The notes under the pieces are model-generated. The model ran no database searches. It saw only the letters and a program-made list of their open reading frames with translations, and had not been told where the DNA came from. From Caryophanales bacterium UBA784 (lineage in GTDB: Bacteria; Bacillota_I; Bacilli_A; RFN20; CAG-288), in the NCBI GenBank assembly GCA_002297045.1, contig DBJE01000003.1, positions 196,497-260,496 on the forward strand: a DNA stretch of 64,000 bases, written 5' to 3'. Both the position numbers and the translations under genes were made by a program. Positions 41,172 through 50,525 of this stretch are shown here, piece after piece. Every line of letters begins with the position of its first letter. The stretch's first letter is position 1.

Positions 41172-42187
41172 TGACAATTAATGAAATAGCTTCCTTAGCC
41201 AATACATCTCGTGGGACTGTCGACCGTGTCCTTAATCACCGGGGAAATGTTTCCCCCGAGGTGAAAAAACGGATAGAGAAGGTCCTTGAAGAAACAGGCT
41301 ATGTTTCCAAAACCACCGGTCAGAAAAGCGGAAAGAGACGTACATGCGAAATCGCCGCTATTATTGCCAGTCGGAACAATAGCTTCTTTGATCTTGTTCT
41401 TCAAGGGAGGAAGAATGCTCTTAAAGGAGAATACCGCTATTCCGGTATTTCCCTAAAGATCTATCCCGTTGCCCTTTTCAATGATGATGAAGTGCTTAAA
41501 GCCTTAGATTCATTAGGAAAGAAAACAAAACTATTGATTATCTCTGCTGCGGGAAGTGAGAAGATTCTGGAAAAGATTGATTCTCTGGACATTCCGGTTG
41601 TCTCCGAATCAATCGACCTTCGGGCAAAGAACAAGGCTGGGTATGTCGGATGTGACTTCTTTAATTCCGGTGCCCTAGCCGCAGACAGGGTCAACCTTTT
41701 GATTAAACCGGGGGACAAGGTTCAGGTCTTGATTGGGTCCTATTCCCATCAAGGACATCGTCAGCGCCTTGACGGTTTCAAGCAATCCCTTTCTTCGGGA
41801 TTTGAAACCCTGGCTCCGATTGAGACGTTTGATAACGATGACATCGGATATCAGAAGACGAAAGAAGTCATCGAAAAGAAGAAACCGGACATCCTTGTCT
41901 ACTTCGGTGCTGGAATGGTCGGAGGTCTTAAGGCTGTCGAAGAGGAAAAACAGCATCGTCCGAAAGTGATTACGGTGGATGAGATTCCGGAAATCCTTTC
42001 TGCATTGAAGACCGGTCTTGTCTCTGCCTCTATCTCTCAGCACCCTTATCAACAAGGAAAGAAATGCGTTGAGATTGCCTATCGCCATCTGATTCTCAAA
42101 GAGACAGAGTGCACAAACATCCATGTCGTAAATTCTGTAGTTCTGAAAGATACGATCCTTCCCTATGACAACGGGAAAAAAGAATAG
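41171..42187 (+). CDS. LacI-family transcriptional regulator of the sugar operon
   Basis: 338 aa. The N-terminal LacI helix-turn-helix is MTINEIASLANTSRGTVDRVLN with hinge helix VSPEVKKRIEKVLEETGY; the DNA-reading arginines are CGT. A periplasmic-binding-protein-like sensor domain follows (VVSESIDLRAKNKAGYVGCD, ITVDEIPEILSALKTGLVSA). The ATG at 41171 matches the family start; a longer frame from GTG 41129 adds an unrelated tail. No Shine-Dalgarno is seen, and the operator-like box overlaps the start codon. It heads the six-gene operon and probably senses its sugar or cyclitol substrate. Confidence 0.93.
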   Translation: MTINEIASLANTSRGTVDRVLNHRGNVSPEVKKRIEKVLEETGYVSKTTGQKSGKRRTCEIAAIIASRNNSFFDLVLQGRKNALKGEYRYSGISLKIYPVALFNDDEVLKALDSLGKKTKLLIISAAGSEKILEKIDSLDIPVVSESIDLRAKNKAGYVGCDFFNSGALAADRVNLLIKPGDKVQVLIGSYSHQGHRQRLDGFKQSLSSGFETLAPIETFDNDDIGYQKTKEVIEKKKPDILVYFGAGMVGGLKAVEEEKQHRPKVITVDEIPEILSALKTGLVSASISQHPYQQGKKCVEIAYRHLILKETECTNIHVVNSVVLKDTILPYDNGKKE

Positions 42188-42201
42188 GAGGAAACAAAGA
42201 A

Positions 42202-43194
42202 ATGAGCCACGCCGTTACTCTTACTACAGGCCAGTTCGCTGACAGGGAAAGGGAAACCCTAGCTATAAAACTTGAACAGTATGGCTATGACGGGGTCGAA
42301 CTTGCCTGCTGGGGAAAGCATCTGAACATCGAAAAGGCCTATGAAGACGAAGATTATTTGAATCAGGTCAAGGAAATATTCGAAAGACATCATCTGAAGA
42401 TTGTCACTCTTTCCACTCATCTTATCGGACAATGTGTCTCCGATCTTGAAGATCCCCGATTAAACAATTTCGCCCCCAAGGAAATCCATGATAATCCTAA
42501 GGCGATTAAAGAATGGGCTATAGCCACAAGGAAGAAAAGTGCAGTAGTGGCTAGAAAGCTAGGGGTCAAAGTACAGGCAAGCTTTACAGGAAACCCCCTC
42601 TGGCGCTATTTCTACTCTTACCCTCAGACTACAGAGAAAAGGATTGAGGAAGGCTTTAAGAAAGTACGTGAAGACTGGCTTCCCATCCTCGATTTATTTA
42701 AAGAAAACGGAATAAAATTTGCTTTGGAAGTCCATCCAGCTGAAATTGCCTTTGACTACTATTCCACAAAGAAAACCTTAGAAGTGTTCTCTGACCGTGA
42801 GGAATTTGGCATTAACTTCGACCCTAGTCATCTTCTTTGGCAGGGTGTTCGACCGGATATCTTCTTGGATGACTTCGCAAAAAGAGTCTTTTCGGTTCAC
42901 TTCAAGGATATCAAGCTGACCAGAAATGAGCGGGGAGGCTTACTTGGTTCCTACCTTAGCTTCGGTGATCTCCGCCGCGGATGGAACTTTGTCACTCTTG
43001 GTCATGGAGATGTAAATTTCGATAACATTATCCGTGTACTTAACGCCCATGACTATAAAGGACCTCTGACTATTGAATGGGAAGACAGCGGAAGGGACCG
43101 TGAACAGGGAAGGAAAGAGAGCATCGCGTTTGTCCGGAAAATGGATTTTGCTCCTTCCACCTTTGCCTTCGATGACGCTATTTCGAACTCATAA
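42202..43194 (+). CDS. Sugar phosphate isomerase/epimerase (AP-endonuclease-2-like TIM barrel)
   Basis: 330 aa TIM barrel of the xylose-isomerase-like family. Metal-site residues are visible in LEVHPAEIAFD, NFDPSHLLWQG, VHFKDIK and TIEWEDSG. Two AGG codons in EDSG-x-DREQG-x-KESI give Met at positions where this subfamily has Met or Ala (GMDREQGAKE). These enzymes isomerise or epimerise keto-sugars or inositol derivatives and often travel with Gfo/Idh/MocA dehydrogenases, as here. The exact substrate cannot be read. AGGAGG lies before the ATG, 14 bp after the regulator. Confidence 0.9.
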   Translation: MSHAVTLTTGQFADRERETLAIKLEQYGYDGVELACWGKHLNIEKAYEDEDYLNQVKEIFERHHLKIVTLSTHLIGQCVSDLEDPRLNNFAPKEIHDNPKAIKEWAIATRKKSAVVARKLGVKVQASFTGNPLWRYFYSYPQTTEKRIEEGFKKVREDWLPILDLFKENGIKFALEVHPAEIAFDYYSTKKTLEVFSDREEFGINFDPSHLLWQGVRPDIFLDDFAKRVFSVHFKDIKLTRNERGGLLGSYLSFGDLRRGWNFVTLGHGDVNFDNIIRVLNAHDYKGPLTIEWEDSGRDREQGRKESIAFVRKMDFAPSTFAFDDAISNS

Positions 43195-43209
43195 ACGGAG
43201 GAAATAACC

Positions 43210-44376
43210 ATGAATGACTTCATCACTTATGGCAGGGTAGGAGGAGATGTCAAGGCCTTTATCGGCGAAGTCCATCGTAAGGCCCTTGCTTTTGATCCAC
43301 GGGCAAGACTGGTCGCCGGAGCCTTCTCCATCGTACCCGAGTTCCATACGTTGACTGCCGACACCTACAACATTCCTTCCGACCGACGTTATGACGATTA
43401 TAAGGAGAGGGCGGAGAAGGAATCCAAAAGAAAAGATCCGATTGACTTTGTCATTATCTGCACGCCTAACTCTCTTCACTATGAAGTTGCTAAGGCATTC
43501 TTAGAAAAAGGAATCCATGTGGTCTGCGAAAAGCCCTTATGTTTCACGGCGAAGGAAGGAGAAGAGCTGGTCCGGCTAGCAAGAGAAAAGAACCTTCTCT
43601 TTGCGGTCAATTATGGCTATACCGGATACCCACTTGTCAAGGTGGCAAAGGAGAGGATTGCAAAAGGAAAGCTTGGTCATCTTCTTTCGGCAAGTGTCTC
43701 CTATCTTCAGGACTGGCTTCTGAAAGCCGCCGATCCGGAGACATCCGAGGAGGAAAAAAATAAGATATGGCGGCTAGATCCAAAGAAAAGCGGAAGCAGC
43801 TGCTGCATAGGGGATATCGGAACTCACGGAGAGAACCTTCTTCATTATCTTCTCGGGAAAAAAGTAGACCAAGTGTTCTGCGATTATGACACCTTTGGCC
43901 AGAGACTTGATCTCGCCGCAAATGTTCTCCTCAAGTACAAGGACAATAGGAAGGCACGGATAACCTGCAGTCAGGTTGCCCTTGGACATTTAAACGATAT
44001 CGTTGTGTCTGTCTATGGGACAAAAGGGGCCATTGAATGGCACCAGCAGAATCCTGACCATCTTCTCTTCACGGTGAAAGATGCACCAACCATGGATATC
44101 TGCCGCGGAACGGAGTTCTCCAAACAGTACGAGGCAGGGAACTTTAGCCGCCTCCCATCCGGACATCCGGAAGGACTCTATGAAGCATTTGCAAATAACT
44201 ATCGGACGATTGTCACTAATCTTCTTAAGAGAAAACGAAAGGAGGCGTTAACGGACAGAGACGAAGATTATCCGCATGGCGAAGAGGGATTGGAGGGCAT
44301 CTACTTTATCAATGCCTGCTTAAAGTCCAAGGAAGTTTCGGGATGGGTAGGGATGAACGATTCCAAAATAAAATGA
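43210..44376 (+). CDS. Gfo/Idh/MocA-family oxidoreductase
   Basis: 388 aa NAD(P)-dependent dehydrogenase. The N-terminal strand YG-x-VGG (AGG, Met in the family) begins the Rossmann fold with AFIGEVHRKA; DFVIICTPNSLHYEVAKAFLEKGIHVVCEKPL carries the catalytic EKP motif. The C-terminal domain has SSCCIGDIGTHGENL with the catalytic Asp and His, and GHPEGLYEAFANNYR. It likely oxidises a sugar or cyclitol in partnership with the isomerase just upstream. Ribosome site GGAGG 9 bp ahead. Confidence 0.93.
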   Translation: MNDFITYGRVGGDVKAFIGEVHRKALAFDPRARLVAGAFSIVPEFHTLTADTYNIPSDRRYDDYKERAEKESKRKDPIDFVIICTPNSLHYEVAKAFLEKGIHVVCEKPLCFTAKEGEELVRLAREKNLLFAVNYGYTGYPLVKVAKERIAKGKLGHLLSASVSYLQDWLLKAADPETSEEEKNKIWRLDPKKSGSSCCIGDIGTHGENLLHYLLGKKVDQVFCDYDTFGQRLDLAANVLLKYKDNRKARITCSQVALGHLNDIVVSVYGTKGAIEWHQQNPDHLLFTVKDAPTMDICRGTEFSKQYEAGNFSRLPSGHPEGLYEAFANNYRTIVTNLLKRKRKEALTDRDEDYPHGEEGLEGIYFINACLKSKEVSGWVGMNDSKIK

Positions 44377-44395
44377 ACAAAGGAGGGAATCAAAA

Positions 44396-45502
44396 ATGAA
44401 GAAACGTTTTGCCTTAGGTTTAGTTGCTCTTCTTGCCTTAGTCGGATGCAAGGGCGGAGATGAAACCGGATCTGGTGCTTCTACACCCAACACAGGAACG
44501 ACTACCGAGAAAAAGGAAGTCGCCGTCTTTGGACCGCAGGCCGACCACGGCTGGACCGGCGCTGTCCTCACTGGTATCCAGGAAAAGGCAGCAGCCCTGA
44601 ATAAGGCTCAGTCTAAGTACGAGTATGTCATTTATTCCGATGCCACTGCCGAGTCTCAGGCACAGAAGGTCGATGATGTCTTAGCCCGGAAGACCGAAAT
44701 TGCCGGTATTGTCATTCAGCCTTCGAGCAATGAATCTGAGTCCGTAGTGACAAAGATTGCCAATTCCGGTATTCCCTTTGTCCAGTTTGACCGGATCATC
44801 ACCAATGATGCCGTTACTTCCTGCAACACCAATGTCTCCAATGTCAAAGGAGACAACCATTCCACCGGTGTTGAATCGGCTAAGCGGTTCATCGCTAAAG
44901 GCAGGCAGAAGACCGACAAGATTCTCGGTAGGCCTGGCGATAATTCCACGGTCCCCGGTGAACGCACAGCCGGATTTGAAGAGGAGCTGAAGAAAAATGG
45001 ATGGACGGACGCCGAAATCAAGAGCCAGATTACCTTCACTGACTATACCGGATGGTCCCGTGATACCTCCATTACCTTATTTGAAACCTTTGTCAATGGT
45101 ACAAGTGAGGAGGAGTTAGCGGACTATAAATGGTTCTACACCCATGATTCCGAAATCACCAGGGGTATCCTGCAGGCTTTGACAAGCAACAGTATTACTG
45201 AAGGGAAAAAGAAGATTATTGCAGACAATGTCAAAGGCTTAGTCGGCTGTGGCGGACTTGAGGAAGTCTATCAGGTTATCCGCGGAGACCATCCTCGCTC
45301 TGCTCAGTTCAAGGAAGCCTTGCCGAACTGCGACATTGTCGATGTCACCTATGATCCTGGCATGATGGCTGTCGCAAGGCAGGACAGGCAGGACCATTTA
45401 GATGGTAAACAGGTGACGAAAGACCACGTCATTGCTTCGGAAGCCGTAAGCAAGGACAACATTGCCGGTAAGACTGGATTCGGCGGAAAAGTCACTGCTT
45501 AG
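44396..45502 (+). CDS. Sugar-binding lipoprotein of an ABC transporter
   Basis: 368 aa. Lipoprotein signal with lipobox LVGC (Cys18) followed by a Gly/Ser/Thr-rich linker. The mature protein is a periplasmic_BP_4-type sugar receptor: VFGPQADHGWTGAVLTGIQEKA, IVIQPSSNE, IPFVQFDRI, ILG-x-PGDNSTVPGERTAGFEEEL and YDPG-MMAVA repeats. AGG in 'ILG-x-PGDNST' and 'VA-x-QD-x-QDHLDGKQV' fit Met or hydrophobic residues. It delivers the substrate of the operon to the permease. A strong hairpin after the gene likely raises its level over the ATPase. Confidence 0.94.
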   Translation: MKKRFALGLVALLALVGCKGGDETGSGASTPNTGTTTEKKEVAVFGPQADHGWTGAVLTGIQEKAAALNKAQSKYEYVIYSDATAESQAQKVDDVLARKTEIAGIVIQPSSNESESVVTKIANSGIPFVQFDRIITNDAVTSCNTNVSNVKGDNHSTGVESAKRFIAKGRQKTDKILGRPGDNSTVPGERTAGFEEELKKNGWTDAEIKSQITFTDYTGWSRDTSITLFETFVNGTSEEELADYKWFYTHDSEITRGILQALTSNSITEGKKKIIADNVKGLVGCGGLEEVYQVIRGDHPRSAQFKEALPNCDIVDVTYDPGMMAVARQDRQDHLDGKQVTKDHVIASEAVSKDNIAGKTGFGGKVTA

Positions 45503-45524
45503 TCATTCTATGTCGTAAATCTTT

Positions 45525-45553
45525 CTCTTCCCCTGCTTCTTGCAGGGGAAGAG
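45525..45553 (+). promoter_or_regulatory. Intercistronic hairpin between binding protein and ATPase genes
   Basis: Perfect 12-bp stem CTCTTCCCCTGC/GCAGGGGAAGAG with a 5-nt loop and no T-run. This position and form are typical of mRNA stabilisers that let the binding protein be made in excess. Confidence 0.75.
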
Positions 45554-45577
45554 ACTTTATGAAAAAAGGAGCCACCT

Positions 45578-47089
45578 ATGGAACAGGAAAAAATAGCCAG
45601 GGAAGGGATTTCCAAATCGTTTTTCGGTGTTCAGGTCCTTCATGATGTCTCCCTTCATGTCAAGAAGGGGTCCATCCATGCCCTGATTGGGGAAAACGGT
45701 GCGGGGAAGTCTACGTTAAGGAATATTCTTTCCGGTGTTTACACCCGGGATAAGGGGTCGATTCGGATTAACGGAATCGAAGTCGAAAAAAGGACAATCA
45801 ACAAAGCACAGGATCTTGGCATCGCTTTTGTCCATCAGGAAATTTCTCTTTTTAATGACTTGCTTGCCTATGAGAATATTTTCAGGAACAACGAAATCAG
45901 GAAAGGCCCTCTGATTGATAAAAAGGAAAGGAGGAAGAAAAGCGATGAGCTTTTCTCTTCCCTTGGGGTCGACATTAAGTCGACTGACCTAGTCAAGGAT
46001 CTTCCGACAGCCAAGAAACAGCTTCTGGAAATCTGCCGTGCCCTATTTGCCAAGAGCGATATTCTGATTCTTGATGAACCGACCACAGCCTTATCCAACG
46101 AGGAAATCGAGAATTTCTTCCGTATCATTAAAGCCTTACAGGCCCAGGGAAAGACATTCCTTTTCATTTCCCACAAAAGGCCCGAAATTTTCCAGATCTG
46201 CGATTCGTTTACTGTTCTCCGTAATGGGCGGTTCATTTCGGAAGGGGATATCTCTTCTGCCACTCCGGAAAGGCTGGCCAAGGAAATCGTCGGCCCTAGC
46301 TATAGTCAGGAATCCTTTTATCAAGAGCGTCTTTTCAAGGAAGACGCCATCACTTTGTCTAACTATTCCGGAAAAGGGTTCCGCAATATTAACCTTAAGG
46401 TAAGAAAAGGGGAGATTATCGGCTTCACCGGTCTCCAGGGCTCTGGGGCCAGCGAACTTAGGCAGACTAGGTTCGGACTGAATAAGCCATCTTCCGGTTC
46501 TTTCTTCGCCAGGGGCGAAAACCTGACTTCAAAGAGCGTGCAGGAAGTCAGGCGTCACCATGTCGGCAGGGTTCCGTCTAACCGAAAGGAAAACTCAGTC
46601 TTTCCGACAAGGAATATTCTGGATAATTTCGCCCTTGCTGCCTTCAATGTGGAGAAAAATCCTCTTTATCGGAAAGAGAAGGAGACGCAGTCTTATCTCT
46701 CCTATAAGAAAGAGAGGAACCTTAAAGCAGACTCGCCCAAATCAAGGATCGTCTCTCTTTCCGGCGGAAATCAGCAGAAAGTCATTCTGTCAAGATGGCT
46801 TCATACGGACTGCGACATTATTCTTCTTGATAATCCTACTCAGGGTATCGATGTCGGAGCCAAAGACGAAATCTATAAGCTTCTTCTTTCTTTGGCAGAG
46901 AAGGGAAAGACGATTATCTTCCATACCCTGGAACTAGGGGAAATCCGGAAATGTGCAGACCGCTGTCTTGTCTTCTATCATGGCAAGATTGTTGCCGATC
47001 TGAATCGAAACCAAAGGGATGATTCGACTGTCAGGCTTTATGCCACAGGCGTAAAGGATGAAAACCTAGAAAAGGAGAACAACGCATGA
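45578..47089 (+). CDS. Sugar ABC transporter ATPase (two-domain, RbsA/MglA type)
   Basis: 503 aa with two ATPase domains. Domain 1: Walker A GENGAGKST, then 'L-x-NILSGVY' with AGG (45719-45721) where the family has Met; Walker B ILILDEPTTAL; switch FISHK; signature reads VKDLPTAKKQLLEICRAL, the usual relaxed form. Domain 2: GFTGLQGSGASEL (no Walker Lys, as normal for this class), VPSNRKE, SLSGGNQQKVILSRWL and IILLDNPTQGIDVGAK. The Arg in SNRKE is CGA. The stop overlaps the permease start as ATGA. Confidence 0.95.
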   Translation: MEQEKIAREGISKSFFGVQVLHDVSLHVKKGSIHALIGENGAGKSTLRNILSGVYTRDKGSIRINGIEVEKRTINKAQDLGIAFVHQEISLFNDLLAYENIFRNNEIRKGPLIDKKERRKKSDELFSSLGVDIKSTDLVKDLPTAKKQLLEICRALFAKSDILILDEPTTALSNEEIENFFRIIKALQAQGKTFLFISHKRPEIFQICDSFTVLRNGRFISEGDISSATPERLAKEIVGPSYSQESFYQERLFKEDAITLSNYSGKGFRNINLKVRKGEIIGFTGLQGSGASELRQTRFGLNKPSSGSFFARGENLTSKSVQEVRRHHVGRVPSNRKENSVFPTRNILDNFALAAFNVEKNPLYRKEKETQSYLSYKKERNLKADSPKSRIVSLSGGNQQKVILSRWLHTDCDIILLDNPTQGIDVGAKDEIYKLLLSLAEKGKTIIFHTLELGEIRKCADRCLVFYHGKIVADLNRNQRDDSTVRLYATGVKDENLEKENNA

Positions 47090-48645
47090 TTAAGGATACC
47101 TATCTAAAGACCGGAGAAATGTTCTACCGGAATAAGATGGCAAAGGAAGTAGGAAAGGACGTCAAGTCCTTTCTGAAATTCAGCTGGCGGAAAGCCAACT
47201 TTGTCTACATCAACCTTTTTATCTTCCTGATTTACTATATTTCCGCCTTTAAGAGCTTTAACTGGAACCTTTGCACAAACATTCTTTTCTCTTCTGTGAC
47301 AATCGGCATAACCGCAATCGGCATGGCTCTGATTATTATCGGCGGAGATATCGATTTAAGTGCAGGCTCGATTTTTGCTTTCGTTGCCGGCATTAGCGCC
47401 TTGGTGTATAACCAGGTCTATGCAGCGACAGGGAAGAGGGCTATTCTTGCTCTGTTTATCACTCTCCTCTTCGCCCTTGTTTTCGGCTTTCTTCTCGGGG
47501 CTGTAAACGGGTTCTTTGTCGGATATCTCCATAGGCCATCCTTTATTGTCACCTTGGCGACAAGGCTTATCTACCGGTCGTTGATCGTCTATACCCTCTC
47601 TGCCCAGCCTGGCCATATTTCCACATTCCGTCTCAGCGGCTATGGGTCAAAAGGAGATCCCCTCTATGCCATGGGCAATAAGACGGTCGCCACTCTTCCA
47701 ATTGTCGGTATCCTCTTTGTCCTATTAATCCTTGCCTTCTTCTTTAGGTCGAACCGGACGAAATACGGACGCAAGATCTACGCAGTCGGAAGCAACAGCA
47801 AGGCTGCATCTTTAATCGGTATCCGTGTCAATTTCATTAAGGCATCCGTCTTTGCCTTGGAAGGCGCCCTAATCGGTTTTGCTGCCTTCCTGCAGCTTGG
47901 TATCCGTGGCAACATTGACCCTTCTGCCGCCGGAAAGTCCTACGAGCTTTATGCCATCGCATCCAACGTCTTAGGCGGCATTTCGATGGCCGGAGGAAGC
48001 GGAAATATCTTAGGCGTCCTCTTTGGTGCCTTAGCCTTCCAGACTATCGACAAGATTATCGCCGCCCTTAAGCTCTCTCCGAACCTTAATGACACCATCA
48101 AAGGTCTTATCCTTCTTGTTGCCGTTGTCTTCCAGATTATCCGTTTCTCCCCTGAAGGTGCCCATCGTTTCTTCGTGAAGTGCGGAATCCTCTTCAATAC
48201 CGAAAAGGACAATGAGCTTGAAGGGGAAAGGCAGAAGAAGTACGACCAGATTGAAAAAAGCTATCGCAAAAAGGTCAGGGCAGTCTGCTCCGCTTTGAAT
48301 ATCAGTGACGAAGCGAAAAAGGCAAAGGCCTTTGCCCTTCTTGAACAAAGGGACAAAGAGAAAAGGGTCGTTGCTGCGACCTATCAGCAGAAAATAGAGC
48401 AGGCAAGAGAGAGAATTGCCGAGCACAATAAGGGGAGGGAAGAAAAGAAAAAGGCTGCCGAGGCTTTAAAGATCAAAAAGAATGAAGAACTCTACCTTGC
48501 CAATAAAGATAATCCTAAGCCGAAGGAATATAAGCTTCCTTCCTTCTTCCCGAAAAAGAAGGCGTCCCCTTCGTCCTTAAAGAAAAAGAAGAACGAAGAG
48601 AGGGCAAGCCAAATCAGGAAAGAGTACAGGGCCGAACGAAAGTAA
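47086..48645 (+). CDS. Sugar ABC transporter permease with long cytoplasmic tail
   Basis: 519 aa; the usual RbsC/XylH-type permease is 320-400 aa. Residues about 35-365 form the membrane domain with roughly ten helices and the family motifs GMALIIIGGDIDLSAGSIFAF, AVNGFFVGYL, NSKAASLIGIRVNFIK and GGISMAGGSGNILGVLFGAL. From about residue 370 a Lys/Glu/Ala-rich tail of about 150 residues looks like coiled coil ending in a very basic segment. The tail has no domain I recognise; it may touch the ATPase or nucleic acid. The N-terminal 30 residues are also extended. Confidence 0.9.
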   Translation: MIKDTYLKTGEMFYRNKMAKEVGKDVKSFLKFSWRKANFVYINLFIFLIYYISAFKSFNWNLCTNILFSSVTIGITAIGMALIIIGGDIDLSAGSIFAFVAGISALVYNQVYAATGKRAILALFITLLFALVFGFLLGAVNGFFVGYLHRPSFIVTLATRLIYRSLIVYTLSAQPGHISTFRLSGYGSKGDPLYAMGNKTVATLPIVGILFVLLILAFFFRSNRTKYGRKIYAVGSNSKAASLIGIRVNFIKASVFALEGALIGFAAFLQLGIRGNIDPSAAGKSYELYAIASNVLGGISMAGGSGNILGVLFGALAFQTIDKIIAALKLSPNLNDTIKGLILLVAVVFQIIRFSPEGAHRFFVKCGILFNTEKDNELEGERQKKYDQIEKSYRKKVRAVCSALNISDEAKKAKAFALLEQRDKEKRVVAATYQQKIEQARERIAEHNKGREEKKKAAEALKIKKNEELYLANKDNPKPKEYKLPSFFPKKKASPSSLKKKKNEERASQIRKEYRAERK

Positions 48646-48647
48646 TG

Positions 48648-48680
48648 GACAGGGCAGGCAAAAAGGCCTGCCCTGTTTTT
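48648..48680 (+). terminator. Intrinsic terminator of the sugar operon
   Basis: ACAGGGCAGGC, a 6-nt loop and GCCTGCCCTGT are followed by TTTTT, a few bases after the permease stop. Confidence 0.92.
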
Positions 48681-49500
48681 AATCCTCGTTTCTTCTTTCG
48701 GCAATGGATTTACGTAAGGCCAAATGCTAGTGGGGGAGGCAAAAAACCATCCACGGGACGAATGGTGATTCTTTTTTTCCTGTCCGGCGGAGGGAGAAAA
48801 TCCTTTTCAAGCAGGAATTGAAAAGAGCAGGCTTTTTGTTCTCCACTTTTTATCAGCTCGAAGAAGGAAAACGATAGAAACATCCGAATTTATCGGGATT
48901 TTCAGACTTGCCGGGCAATTGAAAATGTACCACTAATTTTTAAGGCGATGCTGGAAGATCTTTTTTCTGATCCTTTTCTAAAAGGCACCTAAAACAAATA
49001 TGTCCTAGACCTGTGGATAGGGCAGATGATTGAATTTATCCTTTCTTATTTTTCTTTTTGCATGAGATGAAGGCAAAAGTCTCTGCGAATTCCTTAAATG
49101 TTTTTTTCCATTACTCTTTCGTAAGGAATTGCTTTTAAATTGCTTCCTCTGATTAATCTTATGTCCTGCTCTTTGCTGTGCCGTAGTCCTGAATTAGGGG
49201 CTGAGGACTTAATGGCACCCTCCTGACCGACTTTAGCTTCTTTTCCTTCGGGAGCTTTGCCATATGTGTCCTCCTAGCGTCTTTGCTTCCTGTCAATGCC
49301 GCCATTTACAGAAAGACTGCCTCTATCCGGTCCAGGAACTAGGGTACAATCACAGTAGGAAAATAGTTTTATTCTGTGGGATTCAAATGGAAAACACGGA
49401 TTTCACCACGTTTTTAAGTACTACTTTTACCGAAGTCCTTTTGAGTTAAAGCCGAAAAAGGAACTCCGTTCTTTTCTTTCCTAACTTTTTCCGTTAAACT
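48681..49500. other. Intergenic region, no clear gene
   Basis: About 0.8 kb. It contains AATTGAAAATGTACCACT near 48918-48935, which resembles sequences I associate with ends of IS21-like elements, but no transposase and no matching second end. It also holds a ribosome-site-led 34-codon frame on the minus strand. Otherwise nothing identifiable. Confidence 0.5.
49159..49263 (-). CDS. Possible 34-aa small protein or gene remnant
   Basis: On the minus strand TAGGAGGACACAT precedes ATG and a 34-codon frame beginning MAKLPKEKKLKSV and ending TAA. Three AGG codons would be Met. The excellent ribosome site is the only support; it may be the remnant of a larger gene in a decaying region. Confidence 0.25.
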   Translation of the reverse strand: MAKLPKEKKLKSVRRVPLSPQPLIQDYGTAKSRT

Positions 49501-49520
49501 CAAGAAAAGGAGAAAAAGAA

Positions 49521-50522
49521 ATGTGTACGGCAATCTCTTTTGTCCATAACCATCACTACTTCGGACGGAATCTGGATTTGAATTACGACCTTCCTCTTTC
49601 TGTTGTTTTTGTTCCCCAAAACTATTCCTTCCTATTTAGAAAAGAAGAAACCAGGAAGAAGCATTATGCCCTCTATGGCAGGGGAAGGGTGAAGGATGAC
49701 TATCCTCTCTTCTTTGATGCCGTCAACGAAAAGGGTCTGACTTTCGCCGGACTGAACTTCCCTGGCTTTGCCTATTTCTTCCCTATAAAAAAGGACAACA
49801 AAAATCTTGCCCCATATGAGCTTCCTCTTTATCTACTCGGAAAGTGCAGCTCGGTTGATGAGGCAAAGAAGGAGCTGAAGAACCTATCCCTCTGTGATCT
49901 TCCGTTTTCCAAAGACAGGCCCGTTTCCCCTCTTCATTTCTACCTTTCGGATAAAAGCGGATGCATCGTCATCGAACAGACAAAGGAGGGAAGGAAGGTC
50001 TATGACAATCCTTTCCGTGTTCTGACCAACAATCCTCCCTTCCCCTACCACCGGTTCAATAGGAATAACTACAGGAATGTTACCGCTAAAGAACCGGTTA
50101 ACCGTTTCTCTTCCCGCCTTCCTCTTTCGGCCTATGGGAAAGCGATGGGGGCTATCGGACTCCCCGGAGATTCTTCCCCCTCTTCCCGCTTTGTCAAAGC
50201 ATCCTTCCTTTTAGAGAATACTATTAAATATGGACAGGAAGGGAAGAAGAGGAGCAAGCAGGACGAGGAGAAGAACGTGTCCTTATCTTTCCATCTCCTT
50301 AACTCCGTTTCGACGTTAAAAGGCGAATCGGTAAGGGACGATGGATCCTACGAGTACACGATCTATTCTTCTATCTATAGCGTTGATGAACAAAAGCTCT
50401 TTGTGAAAACCTATGAAGACAGCCAGATCCAGTGCTATTCCCTGCAAAAGGAAAACCTTGTCGGAGATAAGCTCCTTTCCTACAAAATCAGCCAAAAAGA
50501 ACATTTTGCCAAGATCGGATAG
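49521..50522 (+). CDS. bsh: Choloylglycine hydrolase (bile salt hydrolase) family enzyme
   Basis: 333 aa Ntn-hydrolase. The start MCTAISF exposes Cys2, the nucleophile; GRNLDL, FFDAVNEKGLTFAGLNFPG, SPLHFYLSDKSG, VLTNNPPF and GLPGDSSPSSRF follow in family order, with the catalytic Asn and the final Arg (CGC). AGG codons give YG-M-G-M-VKDDYPL (49680-49688) and FN-M-NNY-M-NV, close to known bile salt hydrolases. Such enzymes cleave taurine or glycine from bile acids, or the side chain of penicillin V; by sequence alone these cannot be separated. Cytoplasmic, with its own ribosome site AAAGGAG. Confidence 0.93.
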   Translation: MCTAISFVHNHHYFGRNLDLNYDLPLSVVFVPQNYSFLFRKEETRKKHYALYGRGRVKDDYPLFFDAVNEKGLTFAGLNFPGFAYFFPIKKDNKNLAPYELPLYLLGKCSSVDEAKKELKNLSLCDLPFSKDRPVSPLHFYLSDKSGCIVIEQTKEGRKVYDNPFRVLTNNPPFPYHRFNRNNYRNVTAKEPVNRFSSRLPLSAYGKAMGAIGLPGDSSPSSRFVKASFLLENTIKYGQEGKKRSKQDEEKNVSLSFHLLNSVSTLKGESVRDDGSYEYTIYSSIYSVDEQKLFVKTYEDSQIQCYSLQKENLVGDKLLSYKISQKEHFAKIG

Positions 50523-50525
50523 AAA

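Noticed and set aside
48918..48935. IS21-type element end
   Set aside because: Only a short resemblance recalled from memory; no transposase, no partner repeat and no target duplication are visible.
49264..49449. 61-codon plus-strand frame before the bile salt hydrolase
   Set aside because: Cys-rich random-looking product, no ribosome site, no resemblance to a family.
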